Assembly: GCA_010027395.1 (NCBI GenBank)
Contig: RGVD01000186.1
Span: 1-5,009 of the forward strand
Length of the DNA stretch: 5,009 nucleotides
Reading direction: 5' to 3'
Origin: Bacteroidota bacterium
Lineage (GTDB): Bacteria > Bacteroidota > Bacteroidia > UKL13-3
Shown: piece by piece, positions 1 through 5,009 of the stretch
Position numbering within the stretch: position 1 is the first letter of the stretch
Layout: every line of letters begins with the position of its first letter
Position numbers and translations under genes: made by a program
The notes under the pieces: generated by a model
What the model saw: only the letters and a program-made list of their open reading frames with translations
The model's database searches: none
Told to the model about the DNA's origin: nothing

Positions 1-20
1 AAATACAAAAATGCATCGTA

Positions 21-1250
21 TTATCTATGCTTTTTGCCAATCACTTTTTCTATTTTGTTTCTAGAATCAGCACTTACATTGCATTGTTTGGCATAGGCTT
101 TCCAATTATAGATAACTGATTGAACATGCTCAATGATTTGGCTTGCATTTTTAATATTAAAGTAGTGCGCTAATTCCATTAAATGTTCTTTGGAAGGATT
201 GGCACTTTCACCGTTAACCATTGTGCTATGCATGCCATGCCCTGAACTAGAAAAAGTTAGGTCATAAGCAGGAGTTACTTTCCATTGTCCATTTTCATCC
301 ATTAAAAAACCTATGTTTTTACTATGGTCATCTCTGTTATGGGCAAAAACATTGAAAGCAGCAAGGCGCAATATTTTTTCATAGGCACGAACATCCCTTT
401 CAAGTCTGAAAGCACAATCCATAATATTACCATAGTCCAAATTACTTAATCTAAAATTATCATGCATCATACCTGCTGCCGAATGCATGTGTAATCTTTT
501 GTTGCCCATTCTATCAAAGCGCTTTGTGCCAAAATAACTTTTTCCAGATTTGCCTTTAAATAGTTTGCTCTCGCTCATTTCAATACCAGCATCTAAAGCC
601 ATCTTATAATACGCATATTCAATATTGGCAATATCAGGCCTATCCATAGATGAGGGAAATTTAATAAGCCAATGTTCATAACCAATTGGTAGTTCATTAT
701 CTGAACCCATTATATGTTTGGTCTGATTGTTATATCCTATTAAAATTTTAGGACGAGCACCTCCCGAAGATCCCCCTAATATATATAATTCGTCTAGTAT
801 TTCTAAATCGGTTCCAGCTAGCATTTGATTTGCTGCCTTTGCAATATTGTCTAATTCAAATTCAAATTGTATTTGTTTTTCATCATGTATTGCAGGTTTG
901 TATTTTAATGCGCCTGCACCATTGCTACCCACAAAGGCCAATCGGTCAAGCATGGTAATTTTACTCGTGTCAATTCCCTTTGCCGTTAAGGATCTATCTA
1001 ATAATAATGCGCCCCAGCCATCAGGCAATGAATCTGCAAACACGCCAAATAAACCATCAAAAGGTTTGGTATCGGCTTTTTGAATTTCATTATTTAATTT
1101 TAGTTTCAATGGAGAAATTTCCAAACCTTTTGCGATAAAGTCGGTATAAAACTTAAAATAAATATCACGTCCTTCACTTATCAATTCACCTACTTCAATT
1201 TCAGTTACATTGAATTGTATGGAAACAATTATGTTTTTTATAGATTCCAT
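21..1250 (-). CDS. hipA: HipA-family serine/threonine kinase toxin
   Basis: This 409-residue protein is the toxin of a type II HipBA module. The family phosphorylates protein targets (GltX, glutamyl-tRNA synthetase, for E. coli HipA), which stops translation and promotes dormancy; it acts in the cytoplasm. Residues 1 to about 115 form the HipA N-terminal subdomain, with FDGLFGVFADSLPDGWG at 64-80 and the FVGSNGAGAL block at 106-115. The kinase part has the flexible glycine-rich loop GGSSGGARPK at 159-168, where S161 aligns with the autophosphorylated Ser150 of E. coli HipA. The catalytic loop NRDDHSKN is at 305-312 (D307 the likely base) and the metal-binding PAYDL is at 327-331 (D330). The D307-D330 spacing of 23 equals that of D309-D332 in E. 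coli. Length is normal (E. coli HipA is 440), so this is a one-piece toxin, unlike split HipBST systems. ATG at 1250-1248 lies 2 bp after the hipB stop, implying co-transcription. It appears active; the target is unknown. Confidence 0.93.
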   Translation of the reverse strand: MESIKNIIVSIQFNVTEIEVGELISEGRDIYFKFYTDFIAKGLEISPLKLKLNNEIQKADTKPFDGLFGVFADSLPDGWGALLLDRSLTAKGIDTSKITMLDRLAFVGSNGAGALKYKPAIHDEKQIQFEFELDNIAKAANQMLAGTDLEILDELYILGGSSGGARPKILIGYNNQTKHIMGSDNELPIGYEHWLIKFPSSMDRPDIANIEYAYYKMALDAGIEMSESKLFKGKSGKSYFGTKRFDRMGNKRLHMHSAAGMMHDNFRLSNLDYGNIMDCAFRLERDVRAYEKILRLAAFNVFAHNRDDHSKNIGFLMDENGQWKVTPAYDLTFSSSGHGMHSTMVNGESANPSKEHLMELAHYFNIKNASQIIEHVQSVIYNWKAYAKQCNVSADSRNKIEKVIGKKHR

Positions 1251-1252
1251 CT

Positions 1253-1543
1253 TTATATTCTGGTTCTATCGCTAAATAGTTTATCAATATCCTTCATGTT
1301 TTTATTTATGTTTAAAATCAAATCAAAATCACCCATTCGATTGAGTATTTGAGCAGATTGGACTAATGATTCTAAAGAGATTCGACCAGTATTTTCAAAT
1401 CGTTTTATGCTACCCAATGATACGCCTGAACGTTCGGCTAATTCACTTTGACTTAAGCCTGCTTGTTTTCTTATTACTTTGTGTTTTTGTGCCAATTCTT
1501 TTAAAATATCTAATGTGGTTTTTTCCACCCCAAATTTTGTCAT
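1253..1543 (-). CDS. hipB: HipB-like Xre-family antitoxin and operon repressor
   Basis: This 96-residue DNA-binding protein precedes hipA and should neutralise the kinase and repress the operon, as HipB does in E. coli. A helix-turn-helix of the HTH_3/Xre type spans about residues 21-68: helix 1 is around HKVIRKQAGLS, the turn and second helix are SELAERSG, and the recognition helix is SLGSIKRFEN (42-51). The following ISLESLVQSAQIL matches the usual fourth helix of HipB-like regulators. The tail (70-96) is charged and may contact the toxin. The ATG at 1543-1541 is chosen over a TTG at 1564-1562 that would add seven residues, because that TTG falls inside the TATATTTG promoter element and would lie upstream of the expected transcript start. 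Genes of this type next to hipA are almost always its antitoxin, so the pairing is firm; the operator site is inference. Confidence 0.9.
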   Translation of the reverse strand: MTKFGVEKTTLDILKELAQKHKVIRKQAGLSQSELAERSGVSLGSIKRFENTGRISLESLVQSAQILNRMGDFDLILNINKNMKDIDKLFSDRTRI

Positions 1544-1558
1544 AATAGCTAATATATG
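1541..1558. promoter_or_regulatory. Candidate HipB operator, proximal copy
   Basis: The 18-bp sequence CATAATAGCTAATATATG matches the copy at 1582-1599 at 16 of 18 positions. It covers the hipB start codon and the leader. It contains an imperfect palindrome centred on TAGCTA (1542-1555, one mismatched pair), suited to a dimeric HTH repressor. Binding here would block initiation. That HipB is the ligand is inferred from position and symmetry only. Confidence 0.5.
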
Positions 1559-1584
1559 ATACAAATATACCGTTTCATTGTCAA
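1556..1584 (-). promoter_or_regulatory. hipBA promoter, overlapping Bacteroidota and sigma70-like elements
   Basis: On the minus strand the element TATATTTG (1569-1562) fits the Bacteroidota -7 consensus TAnnTTTG exactly. It would start transcription near 1557, giving a leader of about 14 nt before the hipB ATG at 1543. The same stretch also contains TTGACA (1584-1579), 17 bp, then TATCAT (1561-1556), a good match to a classical -35/-10 pair. A TTTG -33 element at the usual 19-bp spacing is not present. Which of the two is used cannot be decided from sequence. Either way the promoter lies between the two proposed operator repeats. Confidence 0.6.
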
Positions 1585-1608
1585 AATAGTTAATATATGG
1601 GCTATTTT
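1582..1608. promoter_or_regulatory. Candidate HipB operator, distal copy
   Basis: Positions 1582-1599 (CAAAATAGTTAATATATG) repeat the proximal site at 16 of 18 positions, offset by 41 bp, close to four DNA turns, so two bound dimers would sit on the same face of the helix. The site overlaps the TTGACA hexamer. It also lies in an inverted repeat with 7-bp arms, AAAATAG (1583-1589) and CTATTTT (1602-1608), around a 12-bp centre. Operator function is inferred. Confidence 0.48.
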
Positions 1609-1613
1609 TATGT

Positions 1614-1639
1614 GTTATCAGGAATTACCTCCTGACAAC
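1614..1639. repeat. Inverted repeat / hairpin upstream of hipBA promoter
   Basis: Arms GTTATCAGGA (1614-1623) and TCCTGACAAC (1630-1639) pair at 9 of 10 positions around the 6-nt centre ATTACC. Neither strand has a T run after the stem, so it is not an ordinary intrinsic terminator. It lies about 45 bp upstream of the hip promoter and could be a binding site for a dimeric regulator. No function can be assigned. Confidence 0.45.
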
Positions 1640-1924
1640 CATTATAGCTTAAAACCTCGCTTACCTTTCCTTACAAATGATATTGTGTTTAACACATACG
1701 AGTTAGGGGAATTGGGCTAGTTAAAAGTTGAAGGGTTATTGAATGTCTGGGTAAATGACTTGTTAGTTAATCGATATAGCATTGAATTATGAAGCCCTAT
1801 TGAATGATACAAAAATCAACAAGAAACATTTTCTTATTATAAGCAATCTTAAGACACTCTAAATTAAGTCTATTCCATCTTCATTTAAATGGTTTTATCC
1901 TTTGTTTTTTTATTGTATATTCCT
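1640..1924. other. Gene-free spacer between the hip and transporter operons
   Basis: Reading both strands gives only very short open frames with no convincing start, so no protein gene is supported. The stretch holds one 13-bp palindrome, TGTGTTTAACACA (1684-1696), and a short repeated word TATTGAATG (1737-1745 and 1798-1806). A weak resemblance to the hip operator repeat occurs at 1640-1654. No tRNA-like fold, CRISPR repeat or transposon end was recognised. It is AT-rich like its surroundings. Confidence 0.6.
1684..1696. repeat. Short palindrome TGTGTTTAACACA
   Basis: Two perfect 6-bp arms, TGTGTT and AACACA, flank a single T. Its size and symmetry fit an operator for a dimeric regulator, but it is more than 100 bp upstream of the hip promoter and near no other start. 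Short palindromes like this also arise by chance in AT-rich DNA. Confidence 0.3.
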
Positions 1925-1943
1925 AAAAAAGAAATCACTTTCT
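1925..1943 (-). terminator. Weak intrinsic terminator after the MATE-EamA operon
   Basis: On the minus strand AGAAA, the loop GTGA and TTTCT (1943-1930) form a 5-bp stem followed directly by five more T residues (1929-1925), 26 bp past the stop codon of the EamA gene. The stem is short and AT-rich, so it would be inefficient. Transcripts could run on toward the hip operon, which points the same way. Confidence 0.35.
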
Positions 1944-1968
1944 AGATTTTTTATCTATTTAGAATAGC

Positions 1969-2862
1969 CTAATTTTTAATTTTACCCCTCCCGAAACTAG
2001 CCAAATACACCCCTGCAAACACCAATAGCATGCAAAGGAATTTTGTTAGATTTAATTCATCTCGCTGCAATGCAATGGCTATGATGCTAGCAATGACGGG
2101 TTGTAAATAAATATAAGTGCCTACCAAAGATGAGCTGGCATGTTTTAGTGCATAGGCATTTAGCACATAGGTAAAGAAAGTGGATCCAATGGTGATAAAG
2201 GCTACAAAGGCCCATATTTTGGGACTAAAACTTGCCCAATCAATTTCTGTGGATTGATTAAAGGCAAAAGGTAAAACCAAAAAAGTGCCTATTGCAAAGC
2301 TCCATAAGGTGACCGTTATGGGATGATATTTTCTGATAAGCTCTTTAGCATACACCAAATAGAAGGCATAACTAATGGCGTTTAGGGTTACCAGAATATC
2401 TCCTTGCAGGGTAGAACTTTCAAAACTAAAATTACCCCCACTTATGAGCAATAGTGCACCAACAGCCGCAATAATGATTCCTGTTATTTGCAAAAAATTT
2501 ACTTTTTCTTTAAGCCAAATCCATGCGAAGACTATGACAAAAATGGGTGTATTAAGCATTAAAACAGCTCCATTAATAGGCTTGGTTAAAGACAATCCTT
2601 TAAAAAACATTAGCATATTGGCTGCCACACCAAAAACTGCACAAATGAGTAATTTTTTATAATCCTCTTTATCTATTTTTTTATGTTGGATATACAGTTG
2701 GTGGAAAAAGAAAATGAGCACACTTGCCACACTTACCCTTAACAAAATAAAGGCATAAGGTTTAATGTATAATGGCATTACTTCCTTAGCAATGGTGAAG
2801 GTGGCACCATAGATTGCCGATACAATAAACAAAGCAATATGTACTTTTATTTTTTCGCTCAT
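1969..2862 (-). CDS. EamA/DMT-family inner-membrane transporter
   Basis: This 297-residue membrane protein has the size and layout of the EamA branch of the drug/metabolite transporter superfamily: two homologous halves of five helices each. Hydrophobic segments lie at about 7-25, 36-55, 70-89, 97-116, 123-141, 154-172, 181-201, 215-236, 243-266 and 272-290. Family-typical stretches are LNTPIFVIVFAWIWLKEK (103-120), closing helix 4 of the first half, and YIYLQPVIASIIAIAL (250-265) in the second. Positively charged loops such as HKKIDKEDYKK (60-70) suggest the cytoplasmic side. Such proteins export small metabolites, amino acids or nucleobases; the substrate cannot be told from sequence. ATG at 2862-2860 is a clear start, 6 bp after the MATE stop, so the two are probably one transcript. 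It ends with TAG. Family assignment is firm, substrate unknown. Confidence 0.9.
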   Translation of the reverse strand: MSEKIKVHIALFIVSAIYGATFTIAKEVMPLYIKPYAFILLRVSVASVLIFFFHQLYIQHKKIDKEDYKKLLICAVFGVAANMLMFFKGLSLTKPINGAVLMLNTPIFVIVFAWIWLKEKVNFLQITGIIIAAVGALLLISGGNFSFESSTLQGDILVTLNAISYAFYLVYAKELIRKYHPITVTLWSFAIGTFLVLPFAFNQSTEIDWASFSPKIWAFVAFITIGSTFFTYVLNAYALKHASSSLVGTYIYLQPVIASIIAIALQRDELNLTKFLCMLLVFAGVYLASFGRGKIKN

Positions 2863-2868
2863 AAGGCT

Positions 2869-4218
2869 TTATTGTTCAAAAGTAAATTCTTTTGATTCTT
2901 TCATAAAGCGGGCTAGCAACATAATGGCCGAAAAGGTCAATCCGATGGATAGGGCTATCCAAACACCGTATAGGCTATATGAAGTATGAAAACATAAATA
3001 ATATCCTATAGGAATACCAATAACCCAATAAGCCACAATCGTTATAATGGTCGGTACTTTAGTGTCTTCTAAACCTCTCAAAACACCAAGTGCCACACAT
3101 TGTAAGCCATCACTCAATTGAAAGAAAGCAGCAATGATTAGTAGATTGGCTGCCATATATTCCACCTCTACATCATGCACATACAACGACACAATGAAAT
3201 GATTAAAAATGGCAAAGATAATAGCACAAACGGCCATGAAAGTTATGCCCATAAGCAAGGCTGCTCGACCTGATTTAATAATATCTGTATGGCTTTTTCT
3301 TCCAACCGCATTGCCCACTGCAATAGACCCTCCGGCAGAAATGCCAGTTGCAATCATATAGGTAATGGATGCAATATTGATTGCAATTTGATGAGATGCC
3401 AAGGCTTTTTCATTAATCCATCCAATCATGATGGCTGCAAAGGCAAATGCGCCTACTTCGAAGAAATACTGCATGCCTGAAGGCAGTCCCACTACAAATA
3501 TTTCTTTTAAAAAGTCGATGGCTTTATTGCTTTTTAAAACAGCTAAATATGACTTATACCTTTTGTCAATCAATACAAATGAAATCATGCAAAGGGCCAT
3601 GAATGTTCTAGAAATACTGGTGGCTAAACCTGATCCGAAAAGATCTAATTTGGGAAATCCCCAATTACCAAAAATCAATGCCCAATTAAGAAATGCATTG
3701 ATGATCAAGGCTACTATGGTAATTATGGCTGAAGGAAAAGTAAAGGACAATCCATCGCTAAATTGCTTGGCAGCTAAAAACAACATCAGTGGCAAAGTGC
3801 CAATATTGATGGCATGCAGGAAGGTGATGGTTAGTTTTTCTACTTCCACATTTTGCTGAAAGATGTGGATGTTAATGGTTAAGATATACACCACCATGCT
3901 AATGAATATTGATAGCAAAATAGCTGCAATAAGTCCTTGCCTAAAAAGCACCCCGCAATCTTCAGGTTTATTGGCTCCTTGTGATTTTGCTACTATAGGT
4001 GATACAGCAGTTAATGTTCCAATACCTAATATGGTAATCAAAAAATAAATAGCGTTGGCCAGTGAGGCTGCCGCCAAGTGAGTTGCCCCCAATTTGCCAA
4101 TCATAACAATGTCTACCACGCCCATTAACACTATGCCTAATTGGCCAATGATGATGGGGTAGCTGAGTTTTGCCACTTGATGAAAATAAGGTTGATAGCT
4201 TGTATAAAGTTTTTTCAA
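2869..4218 (-). CDS. MATE-family multidrug/cation antiporter (NorM-like)
   Basis: This 449-residue protein has the usual MATE length and 12-helix, two-lobed plan, and should export organic cations or drugs across the inner membrane in exchange for Na+ or H+. The N-lobe opens with SYPIIIGQLGIVLMGVVDIV (19-38), and the C-lobe repeats the pattern with GLPSGMQYFFEVGAFAFA (244-261). Three acidic residues implicated in cation coupling in NorM of Vibrio cholerae have counterparts: D36 in helix 1, E254 in helix 7 (FFEVGAF) and D370 (FQLSDGLQ). The conserved RGLEDTKVP follows at 381-389. The only start in this frame is TTG at 4218-4216, since an in-frame TAA occurs six codons upstream. A promoter at 4248-4255 would give this start a leader of about 25 nt. 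An ATG at 4240-4238 lies in another frame and would join this one if a run of six A were one shorter. First gene of a pair with the EamA transporter. Confidence 0.92.
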   Translation of the reverse strand: MKKLYTSYQPYFHQVAKLSYPIIIGQLGIVLMGVVDIVMIGKLGATHLAAASLANAIYFLITILGIGTLTAVSPIVAKSQGANKPEDCGVLFRQGLIAAILLSIFISMVVYILTINIHIFQQNVEVEKLTITFLHAINIGTLPLMLFLAAKQFSDGLSFTFPSAIITIVALIINAFLNWALIFGNWGFPKLDLFGSGLATSISRTFMALCMISFVLIDKRYKSYLAVLKSNKAIDFLKEIFVVGLPSGMQYFFEVGAFAFAAIMIGWINEKALASHQIAINIASITYMIATGISAGGSIAVGNAVGRKSHTDIIKSGRAALLMGITFMAVCAIIFAIFNHFIVSLYVHDVEVEYMAANLLIIAAFFQLSDGLQCVALGVLRGLEDTKVPTIITIVAYWVIGIPIGYYLCFHTSYSLYGVWIALSIGLTFSAIMLLARFMKESKEFTFEQ

Positions 4219-4247
4219 AAGTAATTTTGTTGGTTAACATAAGGTGC

Positions 4248-4255
4248 CAAAAGTA
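4248..4255 (-). promoter_or_regulatory. Bacteroidota -7 element for the MATE-EamA operon
   Basis: On the minus strand TACTTTTG matches TAnnTTTG exactly and is followed by GCACC. Transcription would begin near 4243-4244, about 25 nt upstream of the TTG start at 4218 and only about 3 nt upstream of the out-of-frame ATG at 4240. No TTTG -33 element at the usual spacing was found, so recognition may depend on the -7 element or an activator. Confidence 0.55.
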
Positions 4256-4362
4256 GTGTTTTGAGACTACAGTTTAGCTTATAGCATAAACTTTAATCCA
4301 TCATATATTGTATTTACCGTTGTAGGTAGCCTAAAGAGCCAATAGTTTTTTCCCACATACCA

Positions 4363-4392
4363 TTTTCAGTTCGAAATTCGTTTGTACCTTGC
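4363..4392 (+). promoter_or_regulatory. Possible promoter of the secreted-protein gene
   Basis: TACCTTGC (4385-4392) resembles TAnnTTTG with one T missing, and TTTT (4363-4366) sits 18 bp upstream where a -33 TTTG is expected. A transcript starting near 4395 would have an A-rich leader of about 18 nt before the ATG at 4413, typical of Bacteroidota. The match is imperfect, so the call is tentative. It points away from the MATE promoter, making 4219-4412 a divergent control region. Confidence 0.4.
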
Positions 4393-4412
4393 CCATTATT
4401 TTAAACAGAAAA

Positions 4413-5009
4413 ATGAAAAGAATATCAGTAGTTCTACTATTTACATTTTTACTAATTCAATCACTTGCAGCACAAAGACCCAATAGTTTTTCATACGACC
4501 CAAATAGGTTTATTGGCGAGTTTGAAGATTTTTTTAAAACCTTTGCCAAGGGTAATAATAATGATGCGGGAGACGAATTTTATGGTAATTACTCTGCGGG
4601 TAAATTTAACCCACAACAGAAGATGGCTATCATCAAATTGACTAATGAAATGTTGAACAACAATTGTCAAGGTAACCCTGATTTTGTGCAATATGTGTTG
4701 ACATGCAATGCCTTGGTAAACTCAGGACAGATAAGCAAATTTGAGAATTGGCACAAGACATTATCGACATCACTGAAACGTTCAAGGGACGATTTTCAGA
4801 AATTCTTATCCGTTTCAAAGAATGTTTTTGCTGATAAAACCTTGCTTCAGGTAGGTGCATTTACATGGGTGGCTGAGGCAAGCAATATTGACTTACAGGT
4901 GCAAGGTGACCCAATGTTTATATTTAAGAATATGACACTTTTTTGCTACACACCTGGAGATACTTTCGAGATTTATAATACCAATGGACGTTTTATACCA
5001 AGCAAAAAT
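4413..5009 (+). CDS. Secreted protein of unknown function (N-terminal part, cut by window end)
   Basis: An open frame of 199 codons begins at ATG 4413 and is still open at the last base, so only the N-terminus is seen. Residues 1-20 form a signal peptide: basic MKR, hydrophobic ISVVLLFTFLLIQ, then SLAAQ with cleavage likely just before Q21 (or one residue earlier). The protein is therefore exported to the periplasm or beyond. Residues 27-90 are polar, with an FEDFFKTFAKGNNNDAGDEF stretch (37-56). Residues 65-145 look mostly helical and carry two cysteines (C85, C98). From about 145 it becomes beta-like (LQVQGDPMFIFKNMTLFCYT), ending near TFEIYNTNGRF, which could open a beta-rich repeat domain. 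No lipobox cysteine follows the signal, so it is not a lipoprotein. I do not recognise the family. The A-rich ACAGAAAA leader fits a Bacteroidota start. The opposite strand has only shadow frames here. Confidence 0.85.
   Translation, partial: MKRISVVLLFTFLLIQSLAAQRPNSFSYDPNRFIGEFEDFFKTFAKGNNNDAGDEFYGNYSAGKFNPQQKMAIIKLTNEMLNNNCQGNPDFVQYVLTCNALVNSGQISKFENWHKTLSTSLKRSRDDFQKFLSVSKNVFADKTLLQVGAFTWVAEASNIDLQVQGDPMFIFKNMTLFCYTPGDTFEIYNTNGRFIPSKN

Noticed and set aside
847..1083. Plus-strand 78-aa open frame inside hipA
   Set aside because: It is antisense to the conserved N-terminal part of HipA, has low-complexity Ser/Asn/Cys content and no promoter; a shadow frame.
1544..1564. Longer hipB starting at TTG 1564
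   Set aside because: That codon is inside the TATATTTG promoter element, upstream of the expected transcript start; the ATG at 1543 fits better.
1627..1633. AGGAGGT on the minus strand as a strong ribosome binding site
   Set aside because: It is within the hairpin arm and no start codon with an open frame follows at a usable distance.
1955..1967. CTATT-TAG-AATAG hairpin just after the EamA gene as a terminator
   Set aside because: On the minus strand it is followed by an A run rather than T, so it lacks the terminator signature; the stem at 1930-1943 is the better candidate.
2375..2662. Plus-strand 95-aa open frame inside the EamA gene
   Set aside because: It mirrors membrane-helix codons of a clearly real gene on the other strand and resembles no family.
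3289..4048. Three plus-strand open frames inside the MATE gene
   Set aside because: All are antisense to conserved MATE sequence, with no leader or family features.
3968..4240. Minus-strand 90-aa frame starting at ATG 4240
   Set aside because: Beyond its first ten codons it runs out of frame through conserved MATE coding sequence, so it is not a gene by itself; only its start is of interest, as a possible frameshifted MATE start.
4339..4491. Shared 12-mer CCAATAGTTTTT at 4339-4350 and 4480-4491
   Set aside because: One copy is intergenic and one is coding; it is short and AT-rich, with no symmetry or third copy, so probably chance.
4491..4860. Two minus-strand frames (66 and 72 aa)
   Set aside because: They lie opposite the plus-strand secreted-protein frame, which has a signal peptide and a plausible leader; the minus frames have neither.

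Overview
The window is AT-rich DNA that most likely comes from a member of the Bacteroidota. Three things point there. Starts lack clear Shine-Dalgarno sequences and have A-rich leaders instead. Two promoter elements match the Bacteroidota -7 consensus TAnnTTTG exactly (minus strand, 1562-1569 and 4248-4255). The secreted protein at the right edge has a signal peptide ending in Ala-Ala-Gln, common in this phylum. The genus cannot be read from the sequence.

Layout, left to right. Positions 21-1543 (minus strand) hold a complete two-gene HipBA-type toxin-antitoxin operon: a 96-aa Xre/HTH antitoxin (hipB) followed after 2 bp by a 409-aa HipA-family serine/threonine kinase toxin whose catalytic residues are all present. 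Its control region (about 1541-1610) has a TAnnTTTG promoter between two nearly identical 18-bp direct repeats 41 bp apart, which look like antitoxin operators. Positions 1570-1968 contain no gene; they hold this control region, a 10-bp hairpin, a small palindrome and a weak terminator for the next operon.

Positions 1969-4218 (minus strand) hold a two-transporter operon: a MATE-family cation-coupled multidrug exporter (449 aa), then 6 bp later an EamA/DMT-family 10-helix transporter (297 aa). The MATE gene appears to start at TTG, and a nearby ATG lies in another frame separated by a run of six A residues, so the 5' end deserves checking. Positions 4219-4412 form a divergent promoter region. 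From 4413 to the window end a plus-strand gene encodes the first 199 residues of an exported protein of unknown function; it runs off the edge.

The hip operon is probably self-regulating and independent of the transporters. The exporter pair is a housekeeping-like drug or metabolite efflux unit. No CRISPR array, RNA gene, insertion sequence or phage gene was seen. Most of the window is ordinary; the parts worth a second look are the hip operator architecture, the MATE start, and the unidentified secreted protein.
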